A stretch of DNA of 64,000 nucleotides from Microbaculum marinum. Its GTDB lineage: Bacteria; Pseudomonadota; Alphaproteobacteria; Rhizobiales; Tepidamorphaceae. Where the stretch lies: the NCBI RefSeq assembly GCF_042646165.1, contig NZ_JBHRTC010000018.1, one strand, 5' to 3'. Numbering within the stretch: the stretch's first letter is position 1; each line of letters starts with the position of its first letter. The translations under genes were made by a program, and so were the position numbers. The notes under the pieces were generated by a model. That model ran no database searches. It worked only from the letters and a program-made list of their open reading frames with translations, and was not told the origin of the DNA. This document shows, piece after piece, positions 26,690 to 34,996 of this stretch.

Positions 26690-28006
26690 TCATCGCCCCA
26701 GTTGCGCCGGCAGCCAGGTGCCCAGCAGCGGGAACAGGACGACCAGCGCCAGCACGAAGAGCTTCGCTGCAAGAAACGGCACGACGGCGCTGTAGATGTC
26801 GCGCATTCGGATTTGGGGCGGCGCAACGCCCTGCATCACGAACAGGAGCAGGCCGAAGGGCGGCGTCAGCAGCGCGATTTCCATCGTCAGCAGGTAGATG
26901 ACCCCGAGCACGATCTTGTCGATGCCGGCACTCGCCGCCAGCGGAACGAAGATCGGAACGGTGACCATCAGCATGCTCACCTGATCGATGAAGCAGCCGA
27001 GAAACAGGAGGATCAGGATGATTCCCAGCAGGATCTGCATCGGCGTCAGATCGTAGGCCTCGATAAGCCCGATCAGCCCGCGCGTCGCGCCGCTGAACGA
27101 CAGGATCTGGCTGAAGGTCTGGCTGGCCGCGATGATGAACAGGATCATCACCGAGAGCTTCACGGTCTCCATCACGGCAGTCATGAGCGCGTCGGCGGAG
27201 ACCGAGCGATAGGCGGCGGCCGCGATCAGCGCGGCGACGCAGCCGAGTGCCGCGGACTCCGACGGAGTCGCAAGCCCGGCCAGGAGGCTGCCGATCACCA
27301 CGACGAAGATTCCTGAAAGGGGCACGACGTGGACAAGGAACGGCTGCCAACGGCTCCACAGGTCCATTTCCGGCAGATCGTCCGACGGGGCGTACTGGGG
27401 ACGCAGGGTGGCGACCGAGATGATCACGGCCACGAACAGGGCCGACAGGATGAGCGCCGGGATGATGCCCGCCACAAGCAAGCCGGCGATCGATATGCCG
27501 GCCAGACTGCCGACCAGCACGGCCAGCGCGGATGGCGGGATCAGCATCGCGATGGCGCCCGATCCCATGATCGGTCCCATCGCCAGCATCGGATGGTAGC
27601 CGCGCTTCAGCATCGACGGGAGCAGTGTCGACCCCAGCATCGCCGTGTTCGCGATCGTCGAACCGGAGAGAGCGGCGAATATCGTGCCGGCCAGCACCGA
27701 GACGATCGAAAGCCGCCCCGGGATCCTCGTCACAACACGATCCACCGCGTCGATCGCCCTGTGGGCCAGCCGGCACTGGAACATGATCTCGCCCATCAGG
27801 ATGAACAGGGCGATCGGCACCAGTTGGAAACTGCTGACCGACTGGACCGAATTGCGCGCCATCTGGACGAGGCCGTTCTCGCCGCCGAGGATGAAGAACG
27901 CGCCGACCACGTTGACGGCGATGAAGCCGAAGGCCACCGGCAGCCCGATGGCGAGCAGCAATACCAGACCGCCGAGCATCAGGCAGAGTGTTAGCGGCCA
28001 GTCCAT
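26690..28006 (-). CDS. TRAP transporter large permease (DctM family)
   Basis: The 438-residue membrane subunit of a tripartite ATP-independent periplasmic transporter that couples solute uptake to the sodium gradient. It is almost entirely hydrophobic with 11-12 predicted helices. It contains the DctM-family segments LADLMGEIMF-like (ILMGEIMFQCRLA), SGSTIANTAMLGSTLLPSM and MGPIMGSGAIAMLIPPSA. It starts three bases after the small-permease stop and is the last gene of the dctP-Q-M set. Confidence 0.93.
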   Translation of the reverse strand: MDWPLTLCLMLGGLVLLLAIGLPVAFGFIAVNVVGAFFILGGENGLVQMARNSVQSVSSFQLVPIALFILMGEIMFQCRLAHRAIDAVDRVVTRIPGRLSIVSVLAGTIFAALSGSTIANTAMLGSTLLPSMLKRGYHPMLAMGPIMGSGAIAMLIPPSALAVLVGSLAGISIAGLLVAGIIPALILSALFVAVIISVATLRPQYAPSDDLPEMDLWSRWQPFLVHVVPLSGIFVVVIGSLLAGLATPSESAALGCVAALIAAAAYRSVSADALMTAVMETVKLSVMILFIIAASQTFSQILSFSGATRGLIGLIEAYDLTPMQILLGIILILLFLGCFIDQVSMLMVTVPIFVPLAASAGIDKIVLGVIYLLTMEIALLTPPFGLLLFVMQGVAPPQIRMRDIYSAVVPFLAAKLFVLALVVLFPLLGTWLPAQLGR

Positions 28007-28009
28007 CGG

Positions 28010-28528
28010 CTACAGCCCCGGCGCGTGGCAAGTCCGGGCGGATACGCCGATCCTGAGCAGGAAGCCGATCGCCAGCAGAGCCCCCGAAACCGTCGGAGAA
28101 AGGAAGGTCAGCCACTCCGGAACGACGATGATGCCGCGCACCATAGACCCGCGCGAGGCGGCAATGATCAGGGCCTGCAGGACGTACCAGAAGAACACGG
28201 CCGAGACAGCTGCCCCTATCAGGTTCACGATCACGTCGAGACGGTTGCGTGACTGCTCGGACAGGCGATTGACGAAGATGTCGACGGCGACGTGGGCGTT
28301 CTTGCAGAGCACCCAGGGCGCACCGAGAAACGTCGCCGCGGCGATGCCGTGCTCGGTCAGGTCACCCAAGCCGAAGATCGCGGACGAGCAGCAGGCCCTG
28401 AGTGTCACGTCGACCGGTATCGCCAGCGCGATCGCGCACAGGATGATGCCGGCCAGAATTGCGAGCGCCGTCGTGACGGTGCGATAGACGCCTTCCAGCC
28501 GGACCGACCGCATCGAGGAGCGGGCCAT
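28010..28528 (-). CDS. TRAP transporter small permease (DctQ family)
   Basis: A 172-residue membrane protein with four predicted helices and the DctQ signature NAHVAVDIFVNRLSE in the loop after helix 2. It scaffolds the large permease and helps dock the binding protein. An internal ATG five codons in could also be the start. It lies between the binding protein (18 bp upstream) and the large permease. Confidence 0.9.
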   Translation of the reverse strand: MARSSMRSVRLEGVYRTVTTALAILAGIILCAIALAIPVDVTLRACCSSAIFGLGDLTEHGIAAATFLGAPWVLCKNAHVAVDIFVNRLSEQSRNRLDVIVNLIGAAVSAVFFWYVLQALIIAASRGSMVRGIIVVPEWLTFLSPTVSGALLAIGFLLRIGVSARTCHAPGL

Positions 28529-28546
28529 CCTGGAAAGGCTGCCGGC

Positions 28547-29503
28547 CTAGCCGAAGCAGGGCTTCAACTTCGCAGCGAAATCCGAATTGATCGAGTCGAT
28601 CGCCTTCCAGCCCTCGTCGTAGGCCGTGTTCAGCCACTTGTCGCGATCATCGCCGGTGAATTCGATCACCTCGATCCCCGCTTCGCGCTGGGCGGCGTCT
28701 TCCTTCGCGTTGATCTCGATCGACTCGGCGTTCATCGCCTCCAGTTCGCCCGCAGCCTTCTCCAGGAATGCGCGCTGCTCGTCGCTCAGGCCATTCCAGG
28801 TATCGAGGTTGACGATCACGCCCACCTCGACACCGTAGAAGCTCGGATCGACACGGTACTTGGTCTGCTCGTGCCAGCCGAGATCGAGGACGCCCTGAAT
28901 GGGCCAGCCGTATCCGTCGATCGTGCCGCGTTCGAGCGCCGTGTAGACGTCGCCGGGGGCGGTGCGCACGAGGTTTGCGCCCAGCGTCTCGAACATCGCC
29001 TGGTAGACCGGCGTCGTCCTGATGGTCAGGCCGCTCAGGTCAGGACCCTCCACCGGCTTTGTGAGGTAGAGATGGAACGGGATCCGGTCGCCGAACCGGG
29101 CGAGATACTTCACCCCCATCTTCTCCTGGTGGAGTGAGTCGATGAGCTCGTAGCAGCCGTTCTGCCGCTGTTCCTCGATCGGGTTCTTCGCAAGCTTCAG
29201 CGCGTCGCCTTCCGGAATGATGTTGGTGTAGAAGGCGGCGGGCACGTTGCCCATGTCGACGACGCCGCTCGACACCGCATTGCCGAGTTCGAACGGCGGC
29301 ACCGCCTCGGGGCCGCCGACGAGATCGATCTGGATCACGCCTTTGCCGTTCGCGTTGAGCCATTCGACGAAGGTTTCGAAAGGTTTTGCGAACGCGGTGC
29401 CCAGGCCGAACGCGCTCGCGGCGCGCAATGTGACTTCCTCGGCGTGGGCCGGCCCCGAGAGGACGGCGACAATCGCAGCTCCAAGCCACAGTGTGCGTTT
29501 CAT
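28547..29503 (-). CDS. TRAP transporter substrate-binding protein (DctP family)
   Basis: Periplasmic receptor of the TRAP system, 318 residues. A clear signal peptide covers residues 1-21 (cut after AHA). The DctP fold is recognised from LSGLTIRTTPVYQAMFETLGA, APGDVYTALERGTIDGYGW and the long C-terminal helix (ERAFLEKAAGELEAMNAESIEI-like). The usual carboxylate-binding Arg is probably the one in LTIRTTP. The ligand cannot be deduced. It is the first gene of the operon; upstream DNA (29504-29713) is locally AT-richer and has AAGCTT/AAGCTC half-repeats but no firm promoter. Confidence 0.9.
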   Translation of the reverse strand: MKRTLWLGAAIVAVLSGPAHAEEVTLRAASAFGLGTAFAKPFETFVEWLNANGKGVIQIDLVGGPEAVPPFELGNAVSSGVVDMGNVPAAFYTNIIPEGDALKLAKNPIEEQRQNGCYELIDSLHQEKMGVKYLARFGDRIPFHLYLTKPVEGPDLSGLTIRTTPVYQAMFETLGANLVRTAPGDVYTALERGTIDGYGWPIQGVLDLGWHEQTKYRVDPSFYGVEVGVIVNLDTWNGLSDEQRAFLEKAAGELEAMNAESIEINAKEDAAQREAGIEVIEFTGDDRDKWLNTAYDEGWKAIDSINSDFAAKLKPCFG

Positions 29504-29713
29504 TGTGTTCCCCGGTTCGTCTGGAAGCTGAGCTTTATTTTAAGCTTCGAATACTAGGCGCCCCCGGAAGCACGCGTCAATCGGGCCCGAAAACACCCGA
29601 CCCCCTACGACTGCCGCACGATCGGCGATCGTGCGGCCACCAGGTCGACCAGCGGGACAGGGCCGGACGGCCGCCGTCGCTCGCCGGCATCCTTCCCCTG
29701 CCCGGCGACCCGG

Positions 29714-30412
29714 TCACACGTCGATGGCCACGCCGCGATCCGGCACCACCACGTTCACGCCCGAGGCTTCGGAGACGAACTTGTCGGCTGTCGCGTCGAT
29801 GATGGGGAACGTACCGTAGTGGCAGGGGATGACCGTCTCGAAGTCGAAGTACTTCTTGCACGCCATCGCCGCCAGTTCGGCGCCCATCGTGAAGCGGTTG
29901 CCGATCGGTACGATGCCCACGGCGGGTTTGTAGATCTCGTTGATCAGTCCCATGTCGGAGAAGATGTCGGTGTCGCCCATGTGGTACAGCACCTTTCCGG
30001 CGCCGGACTTGGGAGAGATTATCACCCCGGCGGGGTTGCCGAGATAGAGCGGCTTGCCGTCGACGATCTCGGACGACGAATGCCAGGCCTGGACAAATGC
30101 AACGTCGAAATCGTCGAAGTGCAGCCGTCCGCCGTGATTGGCGGGACTGAAGTTCTCCACGCCCTTGCCCGACAGGTACATGCAGATCTCGAAGTTGGCC
30201 ACCAGCACCGCGCCCGTCGACCTGCAGATATCGACCGTGTCGCCGATGTGATCGGAATGGCCGTGCGTCAGCACGACATGCGTCGCACCGTTCGTGGCAT
30301 CGTCGACCGATCCGTTCCAGGTCGGGTTGTCGGTCAGGAACGGATCGATGATGATGACGGCGTTGCCGGTTTCAACTCGGAACGCCGAGTGTCCGAACCA
30401 GGTAATCCTCAT
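29714..30412 (-). CDS. UPF0173 metal-dependent hydrolase
   Basis: A 232-residue metallo-beta-lactamase-fold protein of the UPF0173 family, substrate unknown. The metal-binding motif HGHSDH (in LTHGHSDHIGD) lies near residue 52, with downstream His and Asp ligands in HMGDTDIFSD and CHYGTF. The N-terminal MRITWFGHSAFRVE is the family's typical first strand. It is divergent from ruvX across 131 bp. The family is conserved in many bacteria and archaea. Confidence 0.9.
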   Translation of the reverse strand: MRITWFGHSAFRVETGNAVIIIDPFLTDNPTWNGSVDDATNGATHVVLTHGHSDHIGDTVDICRSTGAVLVANFEICMYLSGKGVENFSPANHGGRLHFDDFDVAFVQAWHSSSEIVDGKPLYLGNPAGVIISPKSGAGKVLYHMGDTDIFSDMGLINEIYKPAVGIVPIGNRFTMGAELAAMACKKYFDFETVIPCHYGTFPIIDATADKFVSEASGVNVVVPDRGVAIDV

Positions 30413-30543
30413 GTCGGAAGGTCTCCCTCTCGCGCCTGGCGGCGGTCGCGGCCGCCGTCTGGGAATTCACTCCGACACTTAGCGCACCCCCATTACGGCA
30501 ACAACCGCTGCGGAGCGGCGCTCAGTCTGGTAGGAGCATCGGC

Positions 30544-31032
30544 ATGAACGCGCCCTACGACGATGCCGAAGCATTCGCTGCAGCCCTGCCCGCCCGCGGG
30601 GCGCTGCTTGGCATCGACCCGGGCGAAAGAACGATCGGAATCGCCCTCTGCGACGGCGGACGGCGTATTGCGTCGCCGCTCGTGGGCCTCAAAAAGGGCA
30701 AGTTCAGGGACAACGGAGCAGTCATCGCACGGCTGTGTTCCGAGAACGCGGTGGCGGGCCTTGTGATCGGTCTTCCGCTCAACATGGATGGGACGTCGGG
30801 TCCCAAGGCACAGGCCGCTCGGGCCTTTGCGCGCAATCTCGCCGGAATCGTCGACCTCCCGATCCTGCTCTGGGATGAGCGGCTATCGACCGTCGCAGTT
30901 ACCCGCGCGATGATCGACGCCGACACCAGCCGACGGAAGCGCGCCGAGATCGTCGACAAGGTGGCGGCCGCCTACATCCTGCAAGGCGCCATCGACCGCC
31001 TCGCCGCCTTGCGGCCGGACCCCGCGCCGTGA
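30544..31032 (+). CDS. ruvX: Holliday junction resolvase RuvX (YqgF)
   Basis: RNase H-fold nuclease implicated in pre-16S rRNA 5'-end processing and Holliday junction resolution. It has 162 residues. The first acidic active-site motif is GIDPGERTIGIAL, followed by LVIGLPLNMDGT, LLWDERLSTV and a C-terminal acidic helix (KVAAAYILQGAID). GGTAGGAG lies nine bases before the ATG. The gene is divergent from the UPF0173 hydrolase, and an AEC permease follows 21 bp later. Confidence 0.93.
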   Translation: MNAPYDDAEAFAAALPARGALLGIDPGERTIGIALCDGGRRIASPLVGLKKGKFRDNGAVIARLCSENAVAGLVIGLPLNMDGTSGPKAQAARAFARNLAGIVDLPILLWDERLSTVAVTRAMIDADTSRRKRAEIVDKVAAAYILQGAIDRLAALRPDPAP

Positions 31033-31053
31033 CAGTGCCACCCGGAGCGCGCC

Positions 31054-31986
31054 ATGCTGACAGCGCTTGAAAGCCTGCTGCCCGTGCTCGTCGTCATCGC
31101 GGCGGGCTGGGCCGTTCGGCGGTTCGGACTCATCGACGAGGCGGGGCGCACCGGCATCGACCGGCTGGCGTATTACGTGCTCTTTCCCTGTCTGATCGTG
31201 CTGACCCTCGGGCTCGCCGATTATGGCGTGCTGTCCTGGCGGGCGCTCGGCGCCACCCTGTTCCTGTCGGTGGTAACGATGGGCGCGCTGTGCCTGATGT
31301 TGCAGCCGTTGCTCAGGTCCGCCATCGGGCTCGAGGGGCCCGCCTTCACCTCGGTTTTCCAGGGCGCGACACGCTGGAACACCTTTGTCGCGCTGGCGCT
31401 GGCCGGCAGTCTCTTCGGGACCGAAGGGCTGACGCTGATCGCCGTGGCGATCGTCGCCATGGTGCCGGTCCTCAACCTTATGGCCGTCGTTGTGCTCTCC
31501 CACTATGCCGGCGGCGCGCGACCGCCTCTGCTGGTGCTGGTCAGGGAGATCGCCCGCAATCCGCTGATCATCGCCTGCGTGATCGGGCTTGTGCTCAGCA
31601 CGACAGGGCTTCGGCCTGCCGGACCGGTCGCCGCGACGCTGGACATCCTCGGGCGTGCGGCGCTTGCGATCGCGCTCGTCGCCGTGGGGATGGGATTGGA
31701 TATCCGGGCCCTGCGCCGACCGCGCGCCAGACACCTGATCGGCACCGCTCTCAGGCTCCTGGTCATGCCCCTGATCGGTTTCGGATACGCCACCGTCTTC
31801 CAGCTGTCCGGCGCCGCCCTCGGCACGGCGATCGTGGCACTCGCCGCTCCCACCGCCGCGAACGCCTACCTCCTCGCCCGGCAACTCGGCGGCGACGACA
31901 GGCTGATGGCGGAGATCATCACGCTGCAAACGATCTGCGCGACGGTGACCCTTCCGATGTGGCTGACACTGCTGGTGGTGGTATAA
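31054..31986 (+). CDS. AEC (auxin efflux carrier) family transporter
   Basis: A 310-residue inner-membrane permease with about ten predicted helices. Family features are the N-terminal LPVLVVIAAGWAVRRFGLID, the central discontinuous helix region, and the C-terminal ALAAPTAANAYLLARQLGGD motif found in malonate and other AEC carriers. The substrate is unknown. It probably shares transcription with ruvX. The DNA after it has an imperfect hairpin at 32002-32027 followed by a short T-run. Confidence 0.88.
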   Translation: MLTALESLLPVLVVIAAGWAVRRFGLIDEAGRTGIDRLAYYVLFPCLIVLTLGLADYGVLSWRALGATLFLSVVTMGALCLMLQPLLRSAIGLEGPAFTSVFQGATRWNTFVALALAGSLFGTEGLTLIAVAIVAMVPVLNLMAVVVLSHYAGGARPPLLVLVREIARNPLIIACVIGLVLSTTGLRPAGPVAATLDILGRAALAIALVAVGMGLDIRALRRPRARHLIGTALRLLVMPLIGFGYATVFQLSGAALGTAIVALAAPTAANAYLLARQLGGDDRLMAEIITLQTICATVTLPMWLTLLVVV

Positions 31987-32001
31987 TATCTCCGGCACGC
32001 G

Positions 32002-32039
32002 TCCGGCCGCGCCGGGATTCGGCCGGATCTGCGGAATTT
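32002..32039 (+). terminator. Possible terminator after the AEC transporter
   Basis: An 8-bp stem (TCCGGCCG at 32002-32009 with CGGCCGGA at 32020-32027) around a 10-base loop, followed nine bases later by a run of five T. The distance between stem and T-run weakens the call. Confidence 0.35.
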
Positions 32040-32055
32040 TTAGGCATCCGGGGGC

Positions 32056-32090
32056 TGCAAATCAGAACTTAAGTGGCGTATTGATTTGCA
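32056..32090. promoter_or_regulatory. 9-bp perfect dyad upstream of the diguanylate cyclase
   Basis: TGCAAATCA at 32056-32064 and TGATTTGCA at 32082-32090 are exact reverse complements separated by 17 bp. They sit 46-80 bp before the GTG of the diguanylate cyclase in non-coding DNA. Half-site centres are 26 bp apart, between two and three helical turns. It could bind a dimeric regulator or form a hairpin; which one is unknown. Confidence 0.4.
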
Positions 32091-32135
32091 CTGCGTCGAC
32101 TGTGCGGCTGAACATCCGACGCTTGGGGATGATTC

Positions 32136-33431
32136 GTGGCGATAGCGGATTTGGGGCTGCTGCTGCTGCAGCTCGCACTGTATTTCATGGTCATGGCGAC
32201 GCTGTTCGGCCTGAGGCATCGCTACGGCATCGGCATCTTCTTCTGCGCGCTCGGGGCGATGCATTTCCTCGAGACCTACCTTGCCGCCACCTTCTACGTC
32301 GCGGTGCCGCCGGGCATCGTCGTCTCGCCGGGATCGACGATCCTGTTCTCCGGCAAGATCATGCTGCTGCTGCTCGTCTACATCCGTGAGGACGCCGTCG
32401 CCGTGCGGCAGCCGATCTACGGCCTGTTCATGGGCAACATCCTGACCATCGGCCTCGTCGCCCTGCTGCGCGCCAACGTCATCGTCCCCACCGCCGGCCC
32501 CGCCCCCGACTTCCTGTTCATGGACCAGATGGGCACGCTGATGATCTGGGGCACGCTGCTGCTGCTCGCCGACGGCATCCTGATCATCCTCGTCTACGAG
32601 CAACTCGGCCGCTGGTACAGGGGCTCGATGCTGGCGCGCCTCGCCGCCAGCGGCGTCATCGTGCTGACCTTCGACCAGCTGATGTTCTGGCCGGTGCTGC
32701 ACCTGGTGGCCGAGGTGCCGGTCGACACCTTCCTCGGCGGCTGGGTGGCAAAGGCGACGACGGCGTGCATCTGCGCCGTCCTGGTGACCGCCTACCTGCG
32801 GTATTTCGAGCCGCGGGTCTTCGACGGCTTCGCCCATCCCCGCCTGCTCGACGTGTTCGACGCCCTCACCTACCGGCAGCGCTACGAGGAACTGCTCCAG
32901 CGCACGGGCCGCGACGGGCTGACCGGGGTCTCGGATCGCGGCCAGATGGAAAGCGAGGCCGAGAACATGATCATGGGATCGATCAAGCGCGGCATGCCGG
33001 TCAGCGTGCTGCTGATCGACATCGACGACTTCAAGCGGGTCAACGACGAGTTCGGCCATCTCGTCGGCGATGCGGTGCTGCGGTCGCTGGCCCAGATGCT
33101 GACGCACAGCCTGCGAGATTCGGACCGGATCTACCGGTTTGGCGGGGACGAGTTCGTCGTCGTCTCCAACAATCTGGCGGCCGATGGCGCCAGGTCGCTT
33201 GCCGACCGGCTGCACTGGCAGACGGCGACGCTGAGGAACCCGGACCTGCGCGAGCCGCTGACCATCAGCATCGGGCTTGCGACGTCCCCCCAGGACGGGA
33301 CCAACTTCATTTCGCTGCTGTCGGCGGCCGACAAGCGCCTGTACTCGGCGAAGACCACCGGCCGCAATCGCGTCGTGGGGACCGATGGCGAACCCGGCGA
33401 CGACGCGGCCGGCCTTGTGCGTCAGACCTGA
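32136..33431 (+). CDS. Membrane-bound diguanylate cyclase (GGDEF)
   Basis: Makes cyclic di-GMP from two GTP. The GTG start has GGGGA six bases upstream. Residues 1-230 form six or seven membrane helices with conserved-looking polar residues (MHFLETYLA, SGKIMLL, FDQLMFWPVLHL) and probably act as sensor; I do not recognise a named domain with certainty. The GGDEF domain follows, with intact active site GGDEF at 336-340 and an intact inhibitory RxxD site (Arg327 to Asp330) five residues before it, so feedback inhibition is expected. The 3' end overlaps the convergent gene by 10 bp. Confidence 0.9.
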   Translation: MAIADLGLLLLQLALYFMVMATLFGLRHRYGIGIFFCALGAMHFLETYLAATFYVAVPPGIVVSPGSTILFSGKIMLLLLVYIREDAVAVRQPIYGLFMGNILTIGLVALLRANVIVPTAGPAPDFLFMDQMGTLMIWGTLLLLADGILIILVYEQLGRWYRGSMLARLAASGVIVLTFDQLMFWPVLHLVAEVPVDTFLGGWVAKATTACICAVLVTAYLRYFEPRVFDGFAHPRLLDVFDALTYRQRYEELLQRTGRDGLTGVSDRGQMESEAENMIMGSIKRGMPVSVLLIDIDDFKRVNDEFGHLVGDAVLRSLAQMLTHSLRDSDRIYRFGGDEFVVVSNNLAADGARSLADRLHWQTATLRNPDLREPLTISIGLATSPQDGTNFISLLSAADKRLYSAKTTGRNRVVGTDGEPGDDAAGLVRQT

Positions 33432-34744
33432 GCCGGCATCCGCACCGGCCGCCCGCCTTCGAAATCCCACCGCCAGTTGTCCGATCCTGCGGCGATCCGC
33501 ACGCCGCCGACCCAGCGTTCCGGCGGGCCGAGGGACATGTAGTCGCGCTCGCCCGCCAGCACGGCCCGTCCCGCCCCGGTCAGCGCGATCCGGCGCTGCG
33601 GCCAGTGCGCGTCCGCGCCGTCGGGATCGACGGCGATTGCCGGATCGGCGGCGGCAAGCATCGTCTCGACGATGTGCAGGAACATCAGGTCGCCGAGCCA
33701 TGGCTGCGGCTCCTTCTCCACCATCAGGTCGCGGTAGACCATGCCGATCGGCATCTGGCCGCCCGACAGGATCTCCAGCACCATCGCCTCGGTGAAGCCC
33801 GCGCCGCTGCGCACGGAAGGAAGCTCCTGGAGGTGCCGGAGGACGGCGCCCCGCATGTGGGGAAGCGCCGCTGCGCCGGGGCCCCTCGCAGCCGCCTCCA
33901 CGGCGCCGTACAATGAAACGGGTTCCGGAGCCCGCAGATGCCTCCAGACCCGGGCGCCCAGGTCCAGTTGTTCGCGCGAGATGGCCCGGCGCTTCGACCA
34001 GAGCAGCCTCAGCGCCTCGGGCGGCAGCTGCCCGAGACCGATGAACCTGATCGAGCCGGGAAAGCGGTCGATGTCTATCAGTTCCAGCGTCGAAGCCGCG
34101 CCGAACTCGGCGAACTGCACAAGACAACGGGCCAGAATGAGCTGATCGTAGCTGTCGTGTTCGAACCACAGCACCACCCGCTCGTACCGGGCGGCGGCCG
34201 ACGCCAGTGCCGCTTCTTCGCTTTCGAGTCGAGCCAGGCATCGCGCCTTCGTCAGCCCCATTTCCGCGCCGTAGGCGTCAGCCAGGAAGCCGGCCCGCCG
34301 GTCCAGGAAGTCGTCGGCAGCCACAACCGGGCCCTGGCAGAACGGATCGGAGTATTCGAGGAAGTCGCCGGAAAACCCTGCGTCGGACAGGGCCTGCTTC
34401 ACGTCCATTCCGCACCGGATGTGCAGCGTGTCCATGTCAGTGTCCAGCGTTCGACCCGACTGCATGTCGGACCGGTTGCGCTCCATAGCCGCGATATGGC
34501 TCTTGAGGGCGGGCCAGCTCGGGAGGCCGAGTTCACGTGCGATCACGAGTTGGGCGTCCGATAGCCGGTCGAGGCCGTCCGGGCGGGAGCCGTCGCGGCG
34601 AGCATCCGGATGGTTCGCCCGGATGCGTTCCATTGCGTCCGGGTCGCCCGATTTCAGCGCCTTGAGCAGGTCCTTGGCGCGCTTCTTCTGCTGTTCGAGA
34701 TTGAGCCGAAACGGGTCGGCTGCCCGCTGGTCGCGGTCGGTCAT
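33422..34744 (-). CDS. DUF1835 domain-containing protein
   Basis: A 440-residue protein of unknown function. Residues 1-90 resemble the leader found before ankyrin or similar repeats in other proteins (LEQQKKRAKDLLKALKSGD, then ARELGLPSWPALKSHI). From about residue 105 the DUF1835 pattern begins (LHIRCGMDVKQALSDAGFSGDFLEYSDPFCQGPV) and continues through VVLWFEHDSYDQLILARCL and RFIGLGQLPPEAL. The last 100 residues form a further helical domain. No signal peptide or membrane segment. It converges on the diguanylate cyclase gene and is divergent from pyrB. Confidence 0.8.
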   Translation of the reverse strand: MTDRDQRAADPFRLNLEQQKKRAKDLLKALKSGDPDAMERIRANHPDARRDGSRPDGLDRLSDAQLVIARELGLPSWPALKSHIAAMERNRSDMQSGRTLDTDMDTLHIRCGMDVKQALSDAGFSGDFLEYSDPFCQGPVVAADDFLDRRAGFLADAYGAEMGLTKARCLARLESEEAALASAAARYERVVLWFEHDSYDQLILARCLVQFAEFGAASTLELIDIDRFPGSIRFIGLGQLPPEALRLLWSKRRAISREQLDLGARVWRHLRAPEPVSLYGAVEAAARGPGAAALPHMRGAVLRHLQELPSVRSGAGFTEAMVLEILSGGQMPIGMVYRDLMVEKEPQPWLGDLMFLHIVETMLAAADPAIAVDPDGADAHWPQRRIALTGAGRAVLAGERDYMSLGPPERWVGGVRIAAGSDNWRWDFEGGRPVRMPAQV

Positions 34745-34957
34745 GACGGAATCCCCTTTCCGAGGCCTGTGTCCGCCGGCAGACCGAAAAGGGATCTGAG
34801 AACGTCAGTCCAGTCCGGAGCGATCGTGGGCGCAGCCCTTTCCGCGGACGTGGAGGCCCCGACCGGGCCGCCACTAGAGTTGACGACTCCTGCGTGGCCC
34901 GTCAAGCGCGCCCGCCGGCCATTCGTCCACAGTTGTCCCGGAAGGCCAAGTGCGCGC

Positions 34958-34986
34958 TTGCCGGCCGCGCGGACTCCGCCTATACG
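34958..34986 (+). promoter_or_regulatory. Predicted pyrB promoter, giving a nearly leaderless mRNA
   Basis: TTGCCG (34958-34963) and TATACG (34981-34986) with a 17-bp spacer. Only ten bases lie between the -10 box and the pyrB ATG (34997), so transcription would start about three to five bases before the start codon. No Shine-Dalgarno sequence precedes that ATG, which fits. Confidence 0.5.
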
Positions 34987-34996
34987 CACGGCTTTG

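Noticed and set aside
26580..30412. A complete dicarboxylate or other catabolic island around the TRAP genes
   Set aside because: The TRAP genes have no adjacent regulator or enzyme set; the flanking genes (gatC, UPF0173 hydrolase, ruvX) are housekeeping.
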